Source: Nitrosovibrio sp. Nv4 (GTDB lineage: Bacteria; Pseudomonadota; Alphaproteobacteria; Acetobacterales; Acetobacteraceae). Taken from it: a DNA stretch of 47,544 nucleotides. Under the pieces are notes generated by a model. The model was not told where the DNA came from and did not search any database. It was given only the letters and a program-made list of their open reading frames with translations. Positions 35,181 through 41,434 of this stretch are shown one piece after another. The translations under genes and the position numbers were made by a program. The stretch's first letter is position 1. Every line of letters begins with the position of its first letter. Location: the NCBI GenBank assembly GCA_943330455.2, contig CALQHT020000008.1, positions 1 through 47,544 on the forward strand, written 5' to 3'.

Positions 35181-37247
35181 CTACAGCGCAAGGCCGTCGA
35201 GTTGCGGTTGGGCGGCATAGAGCGAGCCTGGCGGTCCGTACTCCTGGAGACCGGCGCGCCTCAGGCCTTCGGTATACCTCGCCAGATCGGGGGCCTGACT
35301 GATCGGAGAGCGGGCGGCAGCTTCCCGGACCGAGAACCCTGGCTCCAGTTCGAGCAGCCGATCCATCACGTCTTTGGCTTCCACGCTTCGATCAAGAAAG
35401 CCCAGAGCGGCGAGATGCCCCTTGTAAGACGAGGAAAACCAAGGGTTCAGCTCGATCGCGGTGCGCCCAACCTCGGTGGCACTTTGGTATTCGCCGAGGA
35501 GCAGGTGCGGCATGATCAATGCCATGTTGAAGAAGAACAAATGTGGGTCTGACGGTGATAATCGCACGGCCTGATACATGCGCCGCAGCGCCTCGTCGTG
35601 CTTGCCCATATAAGAGTGTGCGAGACCGGAAAAGCACCACGCGATTGCCAGATTGGGGTTCAGCGCGAGAGCCCGGTCATGAAGTGTGGAGGCCTCCAAA
35701 GCGCGCTTGCCCAGAAATCCCCGGACATGCCCTGCCAACGTCAGTGAGCGTGCATCCCCTGGATCCAGCATCACAGCGCGTTCGGCCAGGCCGCTTGCGC
35801 GAACCGCGGCTTCCGCCGGCTGCCTTGCCCAGCCCTGGCCGACCAGGAACAGATGCCAATAGGCATACCATGCGTGGGCGATCGCATTCCCGGGCGCCGC
35901 CGACACGGCATCTTCCAACAATGCACCGGCGGCGTGGAACCCGCCCTGTTCCAGACGATAGATCGCTGGTACGGATTGCAGGACCAGTTCGTGCGCCGAC
36001 GGGTCGGTCACCTGTCGGGCGGCGGCGCGTTCCCCCTCGTGGATCAACAAAACGGGATCCAACTGCGCGACGATCGCCGCGCCGATCTCATCCTGGATGA
36101 CGAGGGTGTCGGACACCTCGCGATCGAAACGGCGTGCCCAGATGACCGAACCACCTAGGCGCATGTCCATTAGCCTGACGGTGATCCTGAGCAACTCGCC
36201 GGCCTTCTGGATTGTGCCGTCCAGCACGAAGTCGAGATCAAGGCGCTTCCACAGACTGTCCATGACTGTTTCGCCGGCTAGCGCCGCCCAGGACGTCGCG
36301 GACACACAGGATATCCAACGGAAGCGTGCCAGGGCCGTGGTGATTTCCTCGGCCAAGCCGATCGCGAGCTCCTCGTGCCCGGCGGTTCCGATCAGTCGAA
36401 GCGGGGTGATGCCAATGCGGATTCCAGAGGTTGTGTGGTTCCGCGGGGCCGCGGTCTCCGTCGGGGCAGATGGCTCCTTGGGTGTCGACGCAACGGAGCC
36501 GGCGGCATCTCGAATGGTCAGCGATGCGCGCGCCCGGGCAACGAGTTCCTCCGTCTCCTGGGACGGTTGGGTGTTTCTCGTTTGAGCCAGTATCACCCGA
36601 CACCGTTCGTACGAGCCAAGTGCCGCCGAAGCATCGCCTTGAGCGATTTGTGCCCTGATAACCGCGCGCCAGGCGCCCTCATGGGTTTCGTCCAAGGCCA
36701 ACAGGTGTTTGGCCGTGTCCTGTACGCTGGTGTTGTCCTGTTGGGCGAGCAACATACGCTCACCGATGGATATGCCCTGCCGTACGATCCGTCCGCGCGT
36801 CTCCTCCAGCCAGTGGTCGAACGCCGGATCGAGACCGACGAGGTCCTCGACCAGCGGGGAGGAGAATTGTGCCAATCGCTCGGGGGATGTCTGGTCCGGC
36901 TGTGCCAGGTCCTGGAGGTCGATCCATAGGCCGTCACCTTTCAAGGTGAGGTGATGGCGTTCGGCAGTCAGGAACCGGGTGCCCAACGGGCCGAGGCTGT
37001 CATGCAGATCATGGAGCGCCTGACGCAGTGAGCCTCGGGCCTGGACCGTATCGCGCTGACTCCACAACAAAGATGTCAGTTGCAGCCGCAAGACCGGTTT
37101 CGGATTGGCCAGCGCCAACACGGCGAGCACCGCGCGGGCCTTCCTGGTTCGTGGCAACACCGTCTTTCCCGAAGCATCCTTAGCCGTCAGATGTCCGAAC
37201 AAGTGCAGACGGAGTGATGTGGCATCCCCGAGTTGCTCACGCGTCAT
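35181..37247 (-). CDS. BTAD-TolB-TPR transcriptional regulator (SARP-like)
   Basis: A 688-residue multi-domain regulator. Residues 10-90 are an OmpR-like winged helix (LRLHLFGHLTAKDASGKTVL, RKARAVLAVLAL), and 100-245 a bacterial transcriptional activation (BTAD) region with helices such as AQIAQGDASAALGSYERCR. Residues 270-390 resemble the TolB-like domain of adenylate-cyclase/regulator proteins (RIGITPLRLIGTAGHEELA, LDFVLDGTIQKAGELLRITV). From about 400 to 660 lie TPR repeats such as ALALNPNLAIAWCFSGLAHS. No kinase or cyclase domain is seen. The stop is 169 bases upstream of aapJ, so it may control the transporter. Confidence 0.85.
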   Translation of the reverse strand: MTREQLGDATSLRLHLFGHLTAKDASGKTVLPRTRKARAVLAVLALANPKPVLRLQLTSLLWSQRDTVQARGSLRQALHDLHDSLGPLGTRFLTAERHHLTLKGDGLWIDLQDLAQPDQTSPERLAQFSSPLVEDLVGLDPAFDHWLEETRGRIVRQGISIGERMLLAQQDNTSVQDTAKHLLALDETHEGAWRAVIRAQIAQGDASAALGSYERCRVILAQTRNTQPSQETEELVARARASLTIRDAAGSVASTPKEPSAPTETAAPRNHTTSGIRIGITPLRLIGTAGHEELAIGLAEEITTALARFRWISCVSATSWAALAGETVMDSLWKRLDLDFVLDGTIQKAGELLRITVRLMDMRLGGSVIWARRFDREVSDTLVIQDEIGAAIVAQLDPVLLIHEGERAAARQVTDPSAHELVLQSVPAIYRLEQGGFHAAGALLEDAVSAAPGNAIAHAWYAYWHLFLVGQGWARQPAEAAVRASGLAERAVMLDPGDARSLTLAGHVRGFLGKRALEASTLHDRALALNPNLAIAWCFSGLAHSYMGKHDEALRRMYQAVRLSPSDPHLFFFNMALIMPHLLLGEYQSATEVGRTAIELNPWFSSSYKGHLAALGFLDRSVEAKDVMDRLLELEPGFSVREAAARSPISQAPDLARYTEGLRRAGLQEYGPPGSLYAAQPQLDGLAL

Positions 37248-37309
37248 CTCTATCTGTGGAACATCGTAGGCGGGAATATTCTGGCACTCCTGGAGATAAA
37301 TAAATTCAG

Positions 37310-37315
37310 ATTATA
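37310..37315 (-). promoter_or_regulatory. Perfect -10 box before the BTAD regulator
   Basis: On the minus strand TATAAT (37315-37310) stands 63 bases before the regulator's ATG and is preceded by TTG. No good -35 is at 17 bases; TTCACC lies about 20 bases upstream. An activator-dependent promoter is possible. Confidence 0.35.
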
Positions 37316-37380
37316 CAACCTATGGAGGATTTACGGGTGAACCCTCTATCGTATGTGGGTGCTTCGTGCAACCGGGTCGG

Positions 37381-37436
37381 GCATGCTGCATGCGATTTTG
37401 TGACATGTGTGACACTTGTTCAGGCGTCGATGTCAC
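37381..37436. promoter_or_regulatory. Palindromes and TGTGACA repeats before the YeiH-family gene
   Basis: GCATGCTGCATGC at 37381-37393 is an odd palindrome. TGTGACA occurs twice, at 37399-37405 and 37408-37414, a nine-base period, and is inverted as TGTCAC at 37431-37436. The cluster lies between the divergent BTAD regulator and YeiH genes and may bind a regulator of either. Confidence 0.35.
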
Positions 37437-37531
37437 CAAATGGCCTGGCTCCATGGCGCGTCGCCCTATCGAGAGGGACAAGACCGCGAATCTAGATCAT
37501 ACTGCCCGTCCTTGAGCCGGAGGATCGATTC

Positions 37532-38587
37532 ATGGCAGTACAACCGGGTGTAGCAACGTCTGCCACCCTTACCAGCACGCTCCCCGGTTGGGCGAAACTG
37601 GCGGGAGGTTTGGCGACCTGCAGCGTGATTGCGGTCCTTGCGCAGATCGCCGGACAGGCCGCGCCACTGGTCGGGGCATCGCTGTTTGCGATTGCGATTG
37701 GTGTTGTCATCACCAATGTCGCCGGTAGCGCAATCAAGCTATCGACACTGCGCATTGGTGACGTGAGCAAGCTTTGCCTCAAAGGCGGCATCATCCTCCT
37801 GGGTGCCAGCCTCGATCTTGGGGAAATCTTCCGCACCGGGTGGCATTCCTTGCCGCTTCTGCTCATCACCATGGCATCAGGTTTGATCAGCGCGCTTTGG
37901 CTCGGCAAGGTGCTGGGCATCGATTGGCGGATGCGGTGCCTGATCGGTATGGGGACCACGATCTGTGGTGCATCGGCAATCGCGGCCCTGTCGCCGGTCA
38001 TCCGCGCCCGGGCTGAGGAAATCGCCTATTCGGTGACCGTGATCTTCTTCTTCAATATGGTTGCGGTGTTCACGTTCCCTGCGCTTGGCCACCTGATCGG
38101 CCTGAGCGACACTGGATTTGGCATATGGGCTGGAACCGCAATCAACGATACATCGGCTGTGGTTGCCGCCGGATTCTCATATAGCCAGGATGCTGGCACC
38201 ACGGCCACAATCGTAAAGCTCACCCGCACCACGATGATCATCCCATTGGTGATCGGCTTCGGCCTTGCGGTTCCGTTCTTCCAAAGGCAGGAGGGCGTTC
38301 AAGAAGTGTCTCTGGCCCGGCGCGTGTATCAGGGCATGCCGACCTTCATCTTGTTCTTCATCCTGGCGTCAGCACTGAACTCACTTGGTGTGATTGGGTC
38401 GATGGCGGACCCTATTCAGACTGTCGGACGCTGGGTCATGGTCGTTGCACTGGCTGCGGTGGGTCTGCAAGGTCACTGGCGCGCGTTTGTGGGTGCGGGC
38501 ACCCGGCCCCTGATCCTTGGCTTCGTTTGTTGGTTGGTGGTGGCGCTGACGAGCCTGGGTGTCCAAACATGGGCCGGGGCGCTCTGA
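37532..38587 (+). CDS. YeiH-family putative sulfate/anion exporter
   Basis: A 351-residue membrane protein with about ten helices. The conserved YeiH blocks are LCLKGGIILLGASLDLGEIF, GMGTTICGASAIAALSPVIRA (a helix pair with conserved Cys/Gly), FNMVAVFTFPALGHLIG and WAGTAINDTSAVVAAGFSY. Related proteins are annotated as putative sulfate exporters, and the E. coli member is regulated with anion or nucleoside stress; the true substrate is uncertain. CCGGAGG lies eight bases before the ATG. A small palindrome and an intrinsic terminator follow. Confidence 0.88.
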   Translation: MAVQPGVATSATLTSTLPGWAKLAGGLATCSVIAVLAQIAGQAAPLVGASLFAIAIGVVITNVAGSAIKLSTLRIGDVSKLCLKGGIILLGASLDLGEIFRTGWHSLPLLLITMASGLISALWLGKVLGIDWRMRCLIGMGTTICGASAIAALSPVIRARAEEIAYSVTVIFFFNMVAVFTFPALGHLIGLSDTGFGIWAGTAINDTSAVVAAGFSYSQDAGTTATIVKLTRTTMIIPLVIGFGLAVPFFQRQEGVQEVSLARRVYQGMPTFILFFILASALNSLGVIGSMADPIQTVGRWVMVVALAAVGLQGHWRAFVGAGTRPLILGFVCWLVVALTSLGVQTWAGAL

Positions 38588-38594
38588 TAAAAAA

Positions 38595-38610
38595 TTCCCA
38601 TTGATGGGAA
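38595..38610. repeat. Short perfect palindrome after the YeiH-family gene
   Basis: TTCCCAT, TG, ATGGGAA (7 pairs) is flanked by A-rich DNA. It lies 8 bases past the stop and 8 bases before a TTGACA. It could be a weak terminator or an operator for the promoter that follows. Confidence 0.35.
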
Positions 38611-38617
38611 AATAGTC

Positions 38618-38646
38618 TTGACACGCCGTGATGAGCCGCGTATCGA
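38618..38646 (+). promoter_or_regulatory. Promoter candidate for an sRNA-sized unit
   Basis: A perfect TTGACA (38618-38623), a 17-base spacer and TATCGA (38641-38646). The -10 is weak (three of six). Transcription would begin near 38653. Confidence 0.4.
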
Positions 38647-38652
38647 TTGGCT

Positions 38653-38744
38653 TGTCAACGGGATTGGTGCGTCCACCGTATTCCCTTGAACCACCGAACA
38701 TTCTGAAAAAGCGCCCGCGAGCAGTCAGTTCGTCGGGCGTTTTT
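38653..38744 (+). ncRNA. Candidate small RNA or mRNA 3' element
   Basis: The ~92-base span runs from the predicted start below the TTGACA promoter to an intrinsic terminator. It has no convincing protein, and no ribosome site for the small frames it contains. A C-rich single-stranded-looking section (TTCCCTTGAACC) could pair with ribosome sites. If the promoter is not used, this is simply the 3' untranslated end of the YeiH-family mRNA. Confidence 0.35.
38706..38744 (+). terminator. Intrinsic terminator
   Basis: AAAAA, then CGCCCGCGA (38712-38720) pairs with TCG-T-CGGGCG (730-739, one bulge), followed by TTTTT at 38740-38744. The loop is about nine bases. It is a textbook rho-independent terminator on the plus strand; the A-tract makes it active on the other strand too. 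Confidence 0.8.
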
Positions 38745-38817
38745 GTCGTATGGGCACAAGGGTTGCTGATGTATCGACCAGTGCTGACGTATCTCCCAAC
38801 CAAGAAGCGAGATCACC

Positions 38818-39087
38818 ATGATTTCTTCAGCTTTTAACATGTCGACCACGTCCGCCTCGCAGGTGACCGCCGCCGTATCACCGTCCCCGATCGACACAGC
38901 TCCGGTTGTCCTCGGTGGCGGCTTTCGGCTTCCGTCGGTCACGACCGCGCCGATTGCGAACAAGTCGTCCCTGACCATTGGTGGTGGCTTCCGTATGCCC
39001 GCGGAACGGATTGCGCCGGTGATCAATCGGCCGAGCATCAGCGTTGGCGGTGGCTTCCGGATGACGAAAGCCAAGCAATCGGCCTGA
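38818..39087 (+). CDS. Triple-repeat GGGFR small protein, candidate peptide precursor
   Basis: An 89-residue protein. After a Ser/Thr/Ala-rich leader of about 25 residues come three 22-residue units, each ending in GGGFR, at residues 33-37, 55-59 and 77-81. GGGFR is followed by Leu-Pro, Met-Pro or Met-Thr. Each unit has Ala-Pro before the glycines (AP at 28-29, 44-45, 66-67). A 22-residue period is exact at the GGGFR positions. No family is recognised with certainty. The layout (leader plus repeated Gly-rich cores with an aromatic residue) recalls precursors of Gly-rich-repeat peptides made by radical-SAM enzymes, but no such enzyme is in this window. The start codon lacks a strong ribosome site; GAAGCGAG lies 9-16 bases upstream. 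Confidence 0.7.
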   Translation: MISSAFNMSTTSASQVTAAVSPSPIDTAPVVLGGGFRLPSVTTAPIANKSSLTIGGGFRMPAERIAPVINRPSISVGGGFRMTKAKQSA

Positions 39088-39096
39088 TCGCCGGGG

Positions 39097-39209
39097 CGGT
39101 CTGCACGGCAGACCGATCCGCTGCCTAAACTGCCTGTCCGCCAGCCGCATCTGCCGCCTCGGTAGCGTTCCGCTAGCCGAGGCGCCCCCCATGGTCTTCA
39201 ATCATGGGG
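39097..39209 (+). terminator. Three consecutive hairpins after the repeat-protein gene
   Basis: First hairpin: CGGTCTGC, three-base loop, GCAGACCG (39097-39115). Second: GCCTCGG-TAGCG with CGCTAGCCGAGGC, one bulge (about 39155-39183). Third: CCCCATG (39187-39193), nine bases, CATGGGG (39203-39209), followed by CTCTTT. Together they form a structured 3' region, with the last likely terminating. The rest of this ~370-base gap to the next gene shows nothing. Confidence 0.6.
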
Positions 39210-39460
39210 CTCTTTCCCGCTTCATAATCATCGCTTGTACCGTTAGCCGCCGGCCCCGACAGGTCGTTCGCTCTTCGTGTACTGTGCCGCGTTTTCAGCG
39301 GCGGTGCTTTTCGCGCCGCTTAGGGAGCGCAACGGTGCCGTCCACCCGGGAGGAGACCTTCTTCTGCGGTTCCTGGAGATCATTCTGGGGATCGTACCGG
39401 TCGGGCCGTATCGGCCTTTGTCGTTCGGCTACCAGGTACAGCTCGCAGGGACATCTACCG

Positions 39461-40252
39461 ATGGATAGCGCCAATCCTGTTGTTCGCTTCTACCGACTGG
39501 CCGGCCAGGCCCGTCCGCCCCAGAGGGCCGATCGTTCAGCTTGTGGCACGCTGCCGACGCGTGCCTATCGGTACTGCGAGGCGGTGACCAGCGCATCCGC
39601 CTTCGGATGGTGGGTATTCCCCCCCATCGATCTGCAACTGATGTGGGATGGTAGCGATGTCTTCTGGTACCATGATGGTGCCGACGATTGGATGCCGCTG
39701 TTGCCATCGGCACAGCTTCCGGGCTTCGCGGCCGAATTCGATCGAGCCTCCCCCGACCGCCTGACGGGGTTCGCACCGCCATTCCTTACGGCTTTGCCGG
39801 AAGCGGGCGCTGTGCAGATTTGGACCGGGCTGATGGTTCGCACGCGGCCCGACTGGCATCTGCTGGTGCGGGCGCCCGCTAATCTTCCGACCCCAGGGGG
39901 GTTCGTCCTTTACGAAGGCATCGTCGAGTCAGATACTTGGTTTGGCCCGCTATTCACCAACATGCGTTTCACGCGGAGCCATTCTCCGATACGCTTGCGG
40001 GCTGATTTTCCTCTCCTGCAGATCCAACCGGTCCCGCGTGAGGCCTATGCCAGTCCCATTTTGTCGTCCACATCTCTGGTGCCGGATATGGGGGCGATGA
40101 CTGAGGGGGATTGGGATGACTATCGCCGGACGATAGTGCTCCCCAATCAGGATCCCGATCGCCCGTTTGGCGCTTATGCGACCGCGGCTCGCAAGAAGAA
40201 CCATGCTGCTGCTAGCGCCGCTGGCAAGTGTCCGGTCATGGCTCACTCGTAA
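39461..40252 (+). CDS. Uncharacterised protein, DUF6065-like
   Basis: A 263-residue protein without signal or membrane helix. Its middle is strongly patterned: RYCEAVTSASAFGWWVFPP, then LMWDGSDVFWYHDG, then GFAPPFLTALPEAGAVQIWTG, then VRTRPDWHLLVRAPAN, and FGPLFTNMRFTRSHSPIRL. These alternating Trp/Gly blocks look like a small beta-rich domain and remind me of the DUF6065 family; a profile search must confirm. The start at 39461 follows CAGGGA by about ten bases; an in-frame extension upstream is non-coding (hairpins). Function unknown. It follows the GGGFR repeat gene on the same strand. Confidence 0.75.
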   Translation: MDSANPVVRFYRLAGQARPPQRADRSACGTLPTRAYRYCEAVTSASAFGWWVFPPIDLQLMWDGSDVFWYHDGADDWMPLLPSAQLPGFAAEFDRASPDRLTGFAPPFLTALPEAGAVQIWTGLMVRTRPDWHLLVRAPANLPTPGGFVLYEGIVESDTWFGPLFTNMRFTRSHSPIRLRADFPLLQIQPVPREAYASPILSSTSLVPDMGAMTEGDWDDYRRTIVLPNQDPDRPFGAYATAARKKNHAAASAAGKCPVMAHS

Positions 40253-40259
40253 ACGGGTC

Positions 40260-40272
40260 GGGGGGGGGGGGG
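40260..40272. repeat. Poly-G tract of 13
   Basis: Thirteen consecutive G residues (40260-40272), seven bases after the stop of the preceding gene. Such runs are rare in this sequence. They can slip during replication or be a sequencing error. Confidence 0.9.
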
Positions 40273-40327
40273 CCACTTGCTGACACGTGCGACTGCGAGC
40301 GTTTGCTCCCGAGTCCGTTGCCCCCTT

Positions 40328-40798
40328 TTATGTCGGGATCATTCTTCCCCAACCAAATCGCCGTCCTGCCCGAAACAAGAAGTCAACGAGTTCGCCGACG
40401 GGCGGTGTTTGTGCTGCCATCGTGACCGATGTCAGATTATTCACCTCGCACACGGCCTCCGCCGCACCCATCAGGATGGGGTCTTCGCCGGTTAGAAACA
40501 GGATCGGGAGATCCCGGTCGTGCCGAGCGACCTCCATCATGACGTGGAAGCCATCCTGTCCGTGGCCATCAGCCTCGGTGATGATAGCCATGGGTCGCAA
40601 GCTTTCGAGGCGGCGGCTGACAGTCTGATCAGATGTCAGAGTTTCGACCGCCAAGCCTAGGAAGTCACACACCATTTCGAGAGATTGAGCGAGGGTGCCG
40701 TTGTCCGTCACAATGAGTACTAACGCCTGGATATCCTGGTCGGACATCCGTCGATCGAGGCGGGAGAAAGAACGCTCAATTTGGGCTGTTCCGTCCAT
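40328..40798 (-). CDS. Degenerate response-regulator receiver domain protein
   Basis: A 156-residue protein that is essentially one receiver domain (residues 24-145). Strand 1 is LVLIVTDNGTL, with only one of the usual acidic pair. Strand 3 reads AIITEADGHGQDGFHVM; the residue aligned to the phospho-accepting Asp is Glu75, seven before the Asp of DGF. Thr103 in ILFLTGED matches the conserved Thr. The Lys of strand 5 is not evident. An Asp-to-Glu change can mimic phosphorylation, so it may be constitutively active or non-phosphorylated. GGAG precedes the ATG at 40798. It has no output domain. Confidence 0.78.
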   Translation of the reverse strand: MDGTAQIERSFSRLDRRMSDQDIQALVLIVTDNGTLAQSLEMVCDFLGLAVETLTSDQTVSRRLESLRPMAIITEADGHGQDGFHVMMEVARHDRDLPILFLTGEDPILMGAAEAVCEVNNLTSVTMAAQTPPVGELVDFLFRAGRRFGWGRMIPT

Positions 40799-40830
40799 GG
40801 GGAATCTCCGGTAGTGCGATGGGTGCTTAA

Positions 40831-40878
40831 CGGCAGGTGGCACCTTTACCTGTCTTCCTGATGGCGTCAGGTTTGCCG
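40831..40878 (-). promoter_or_regulatory. Structured leader candidate before the receiver gene
   Basis: On the minus strand CGGCA (40878-40874) and TGCCG (40835-40831) enclose two hairpins: CCTGA-CGCCA-TCAGG (40871-40857) and CAGGT...ACCTG (40852-40834), joined by AAGA. The result resembles a compact three-way junction 33 bases before the ATG. It may be a regulatory RNA element; I cannot match it to a known riboswitch. Confidence 0.3.
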
Positions 40879-41060
40879 ATCTTTGAGCGGCAGTGACAGA
40901 CAGGGTAGGGTTAGTAGTGCGTTGCCTTGCGCGATTACGGCGTGAAATATCGTGAAACGCCGTTTGAAGGCGCTGCTCGCTCCCAGCGCGCCGCCCCGGA
41001 GACCGGATGGGCCAGTGGCGGCTAGGCGGACGCCTCGATCCAGGGCATAGGAAAAAAAGC
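40879..41060. other. Non-coding gap between receiver and phage genes
   Basis: No gene recognised. This stretch contains the presumed left edge of the phage module; no tRNA or direct repeat that would mark an attachment site is visible here. Confidence 0.35.
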
Positions 41061-41106
41061 TTGCCCACTTACCCCAGGATAGGCTATAAATCTGGATATG
41101 ATAGCC
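41061..41106 (+). promoter_or_regulatory. Phage promoter with overlapping inverted repeat
   Basis: TTGCCC (41061-41066), 18 bases, TATAAA (41085-41090). GGCTAT at 41082-41087 overlaps the -10 and is inverted as ATAGCC at 41101-41106, a plausible operator. The first phage gene starts 53 bases downstream. Confidence 0.4.
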
Positions 41107-41158
41107 CACGAAAGCAAGGCAGCCGAAAACGCCAGATCATGGATCTCGGCGGATCCCT

Positions 41159-41434
41159 ATGACAGTTTCCAATGAGTTGTCTCCTCTCGACGTGCTCCTC
41201 CATGCGATGCAAAGCAAGTGGCAAGCGGGGGATCACGACGGTGCGGTGGCTATCGCACGAGCCGCCGCACCCTATGTTCATGCTCGGCGTCGTGACGGGA
41301 CCTCCTCGGTCAACCCGGAACCAGACTTACACCGCATAGGTGATGCAGAGCTCACTGACCAACTGGCTGAAGCTCGAAGACGAGTTTTCGACCAGGCAAC
41401 GCCTGAGGAGCAGTCTGCTCGAATGGGCGACTGA
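41159..41434 (+). CDS. Small phage protein upstream of the terminase
   Basis: A 91-residue soluble protein, helical and charged. The pattern LLHAMQSKWQAGDHDGAVAIARAAAPYVHARR followed by DLHRIGDAELTDQLAEARRR is of the kind found in short proteins coded just before terminase genes in alphaproteobacterial prophages. It may be a small terminase subunit or accessory factor. Its end overlaps the terminase gene by 95 bases in another frame. Ribosome site weak. Confidence 0.65.
   Translation: MTVSNELSPLDVLLHAMQSKWQAGDHDGAVAIARAAAPYVHARRRDGTSSVNPEPDLHRIGDAELTDQLAEARRRVFDQATPEEQSARMGD

Noticed and set aside
40831-40878. c-di-GMP-I (GEMM) riboswitch
   Set aside because: Only the GGCAAACC part is similar; the GACGCAAAGCC block required by the class is missing.
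15436-41108. Shared 12-mer TATGATAGCCCA at 15436 and 41097
   Set aside because: A 12-base match between two sites is expected by chance in 47 kb; not treated as a repeat family.
40799-41158. tRNA-based attachment site for the phage module
   Set aside because: No cloverleaf or tRNA-like end could be read in this gap.
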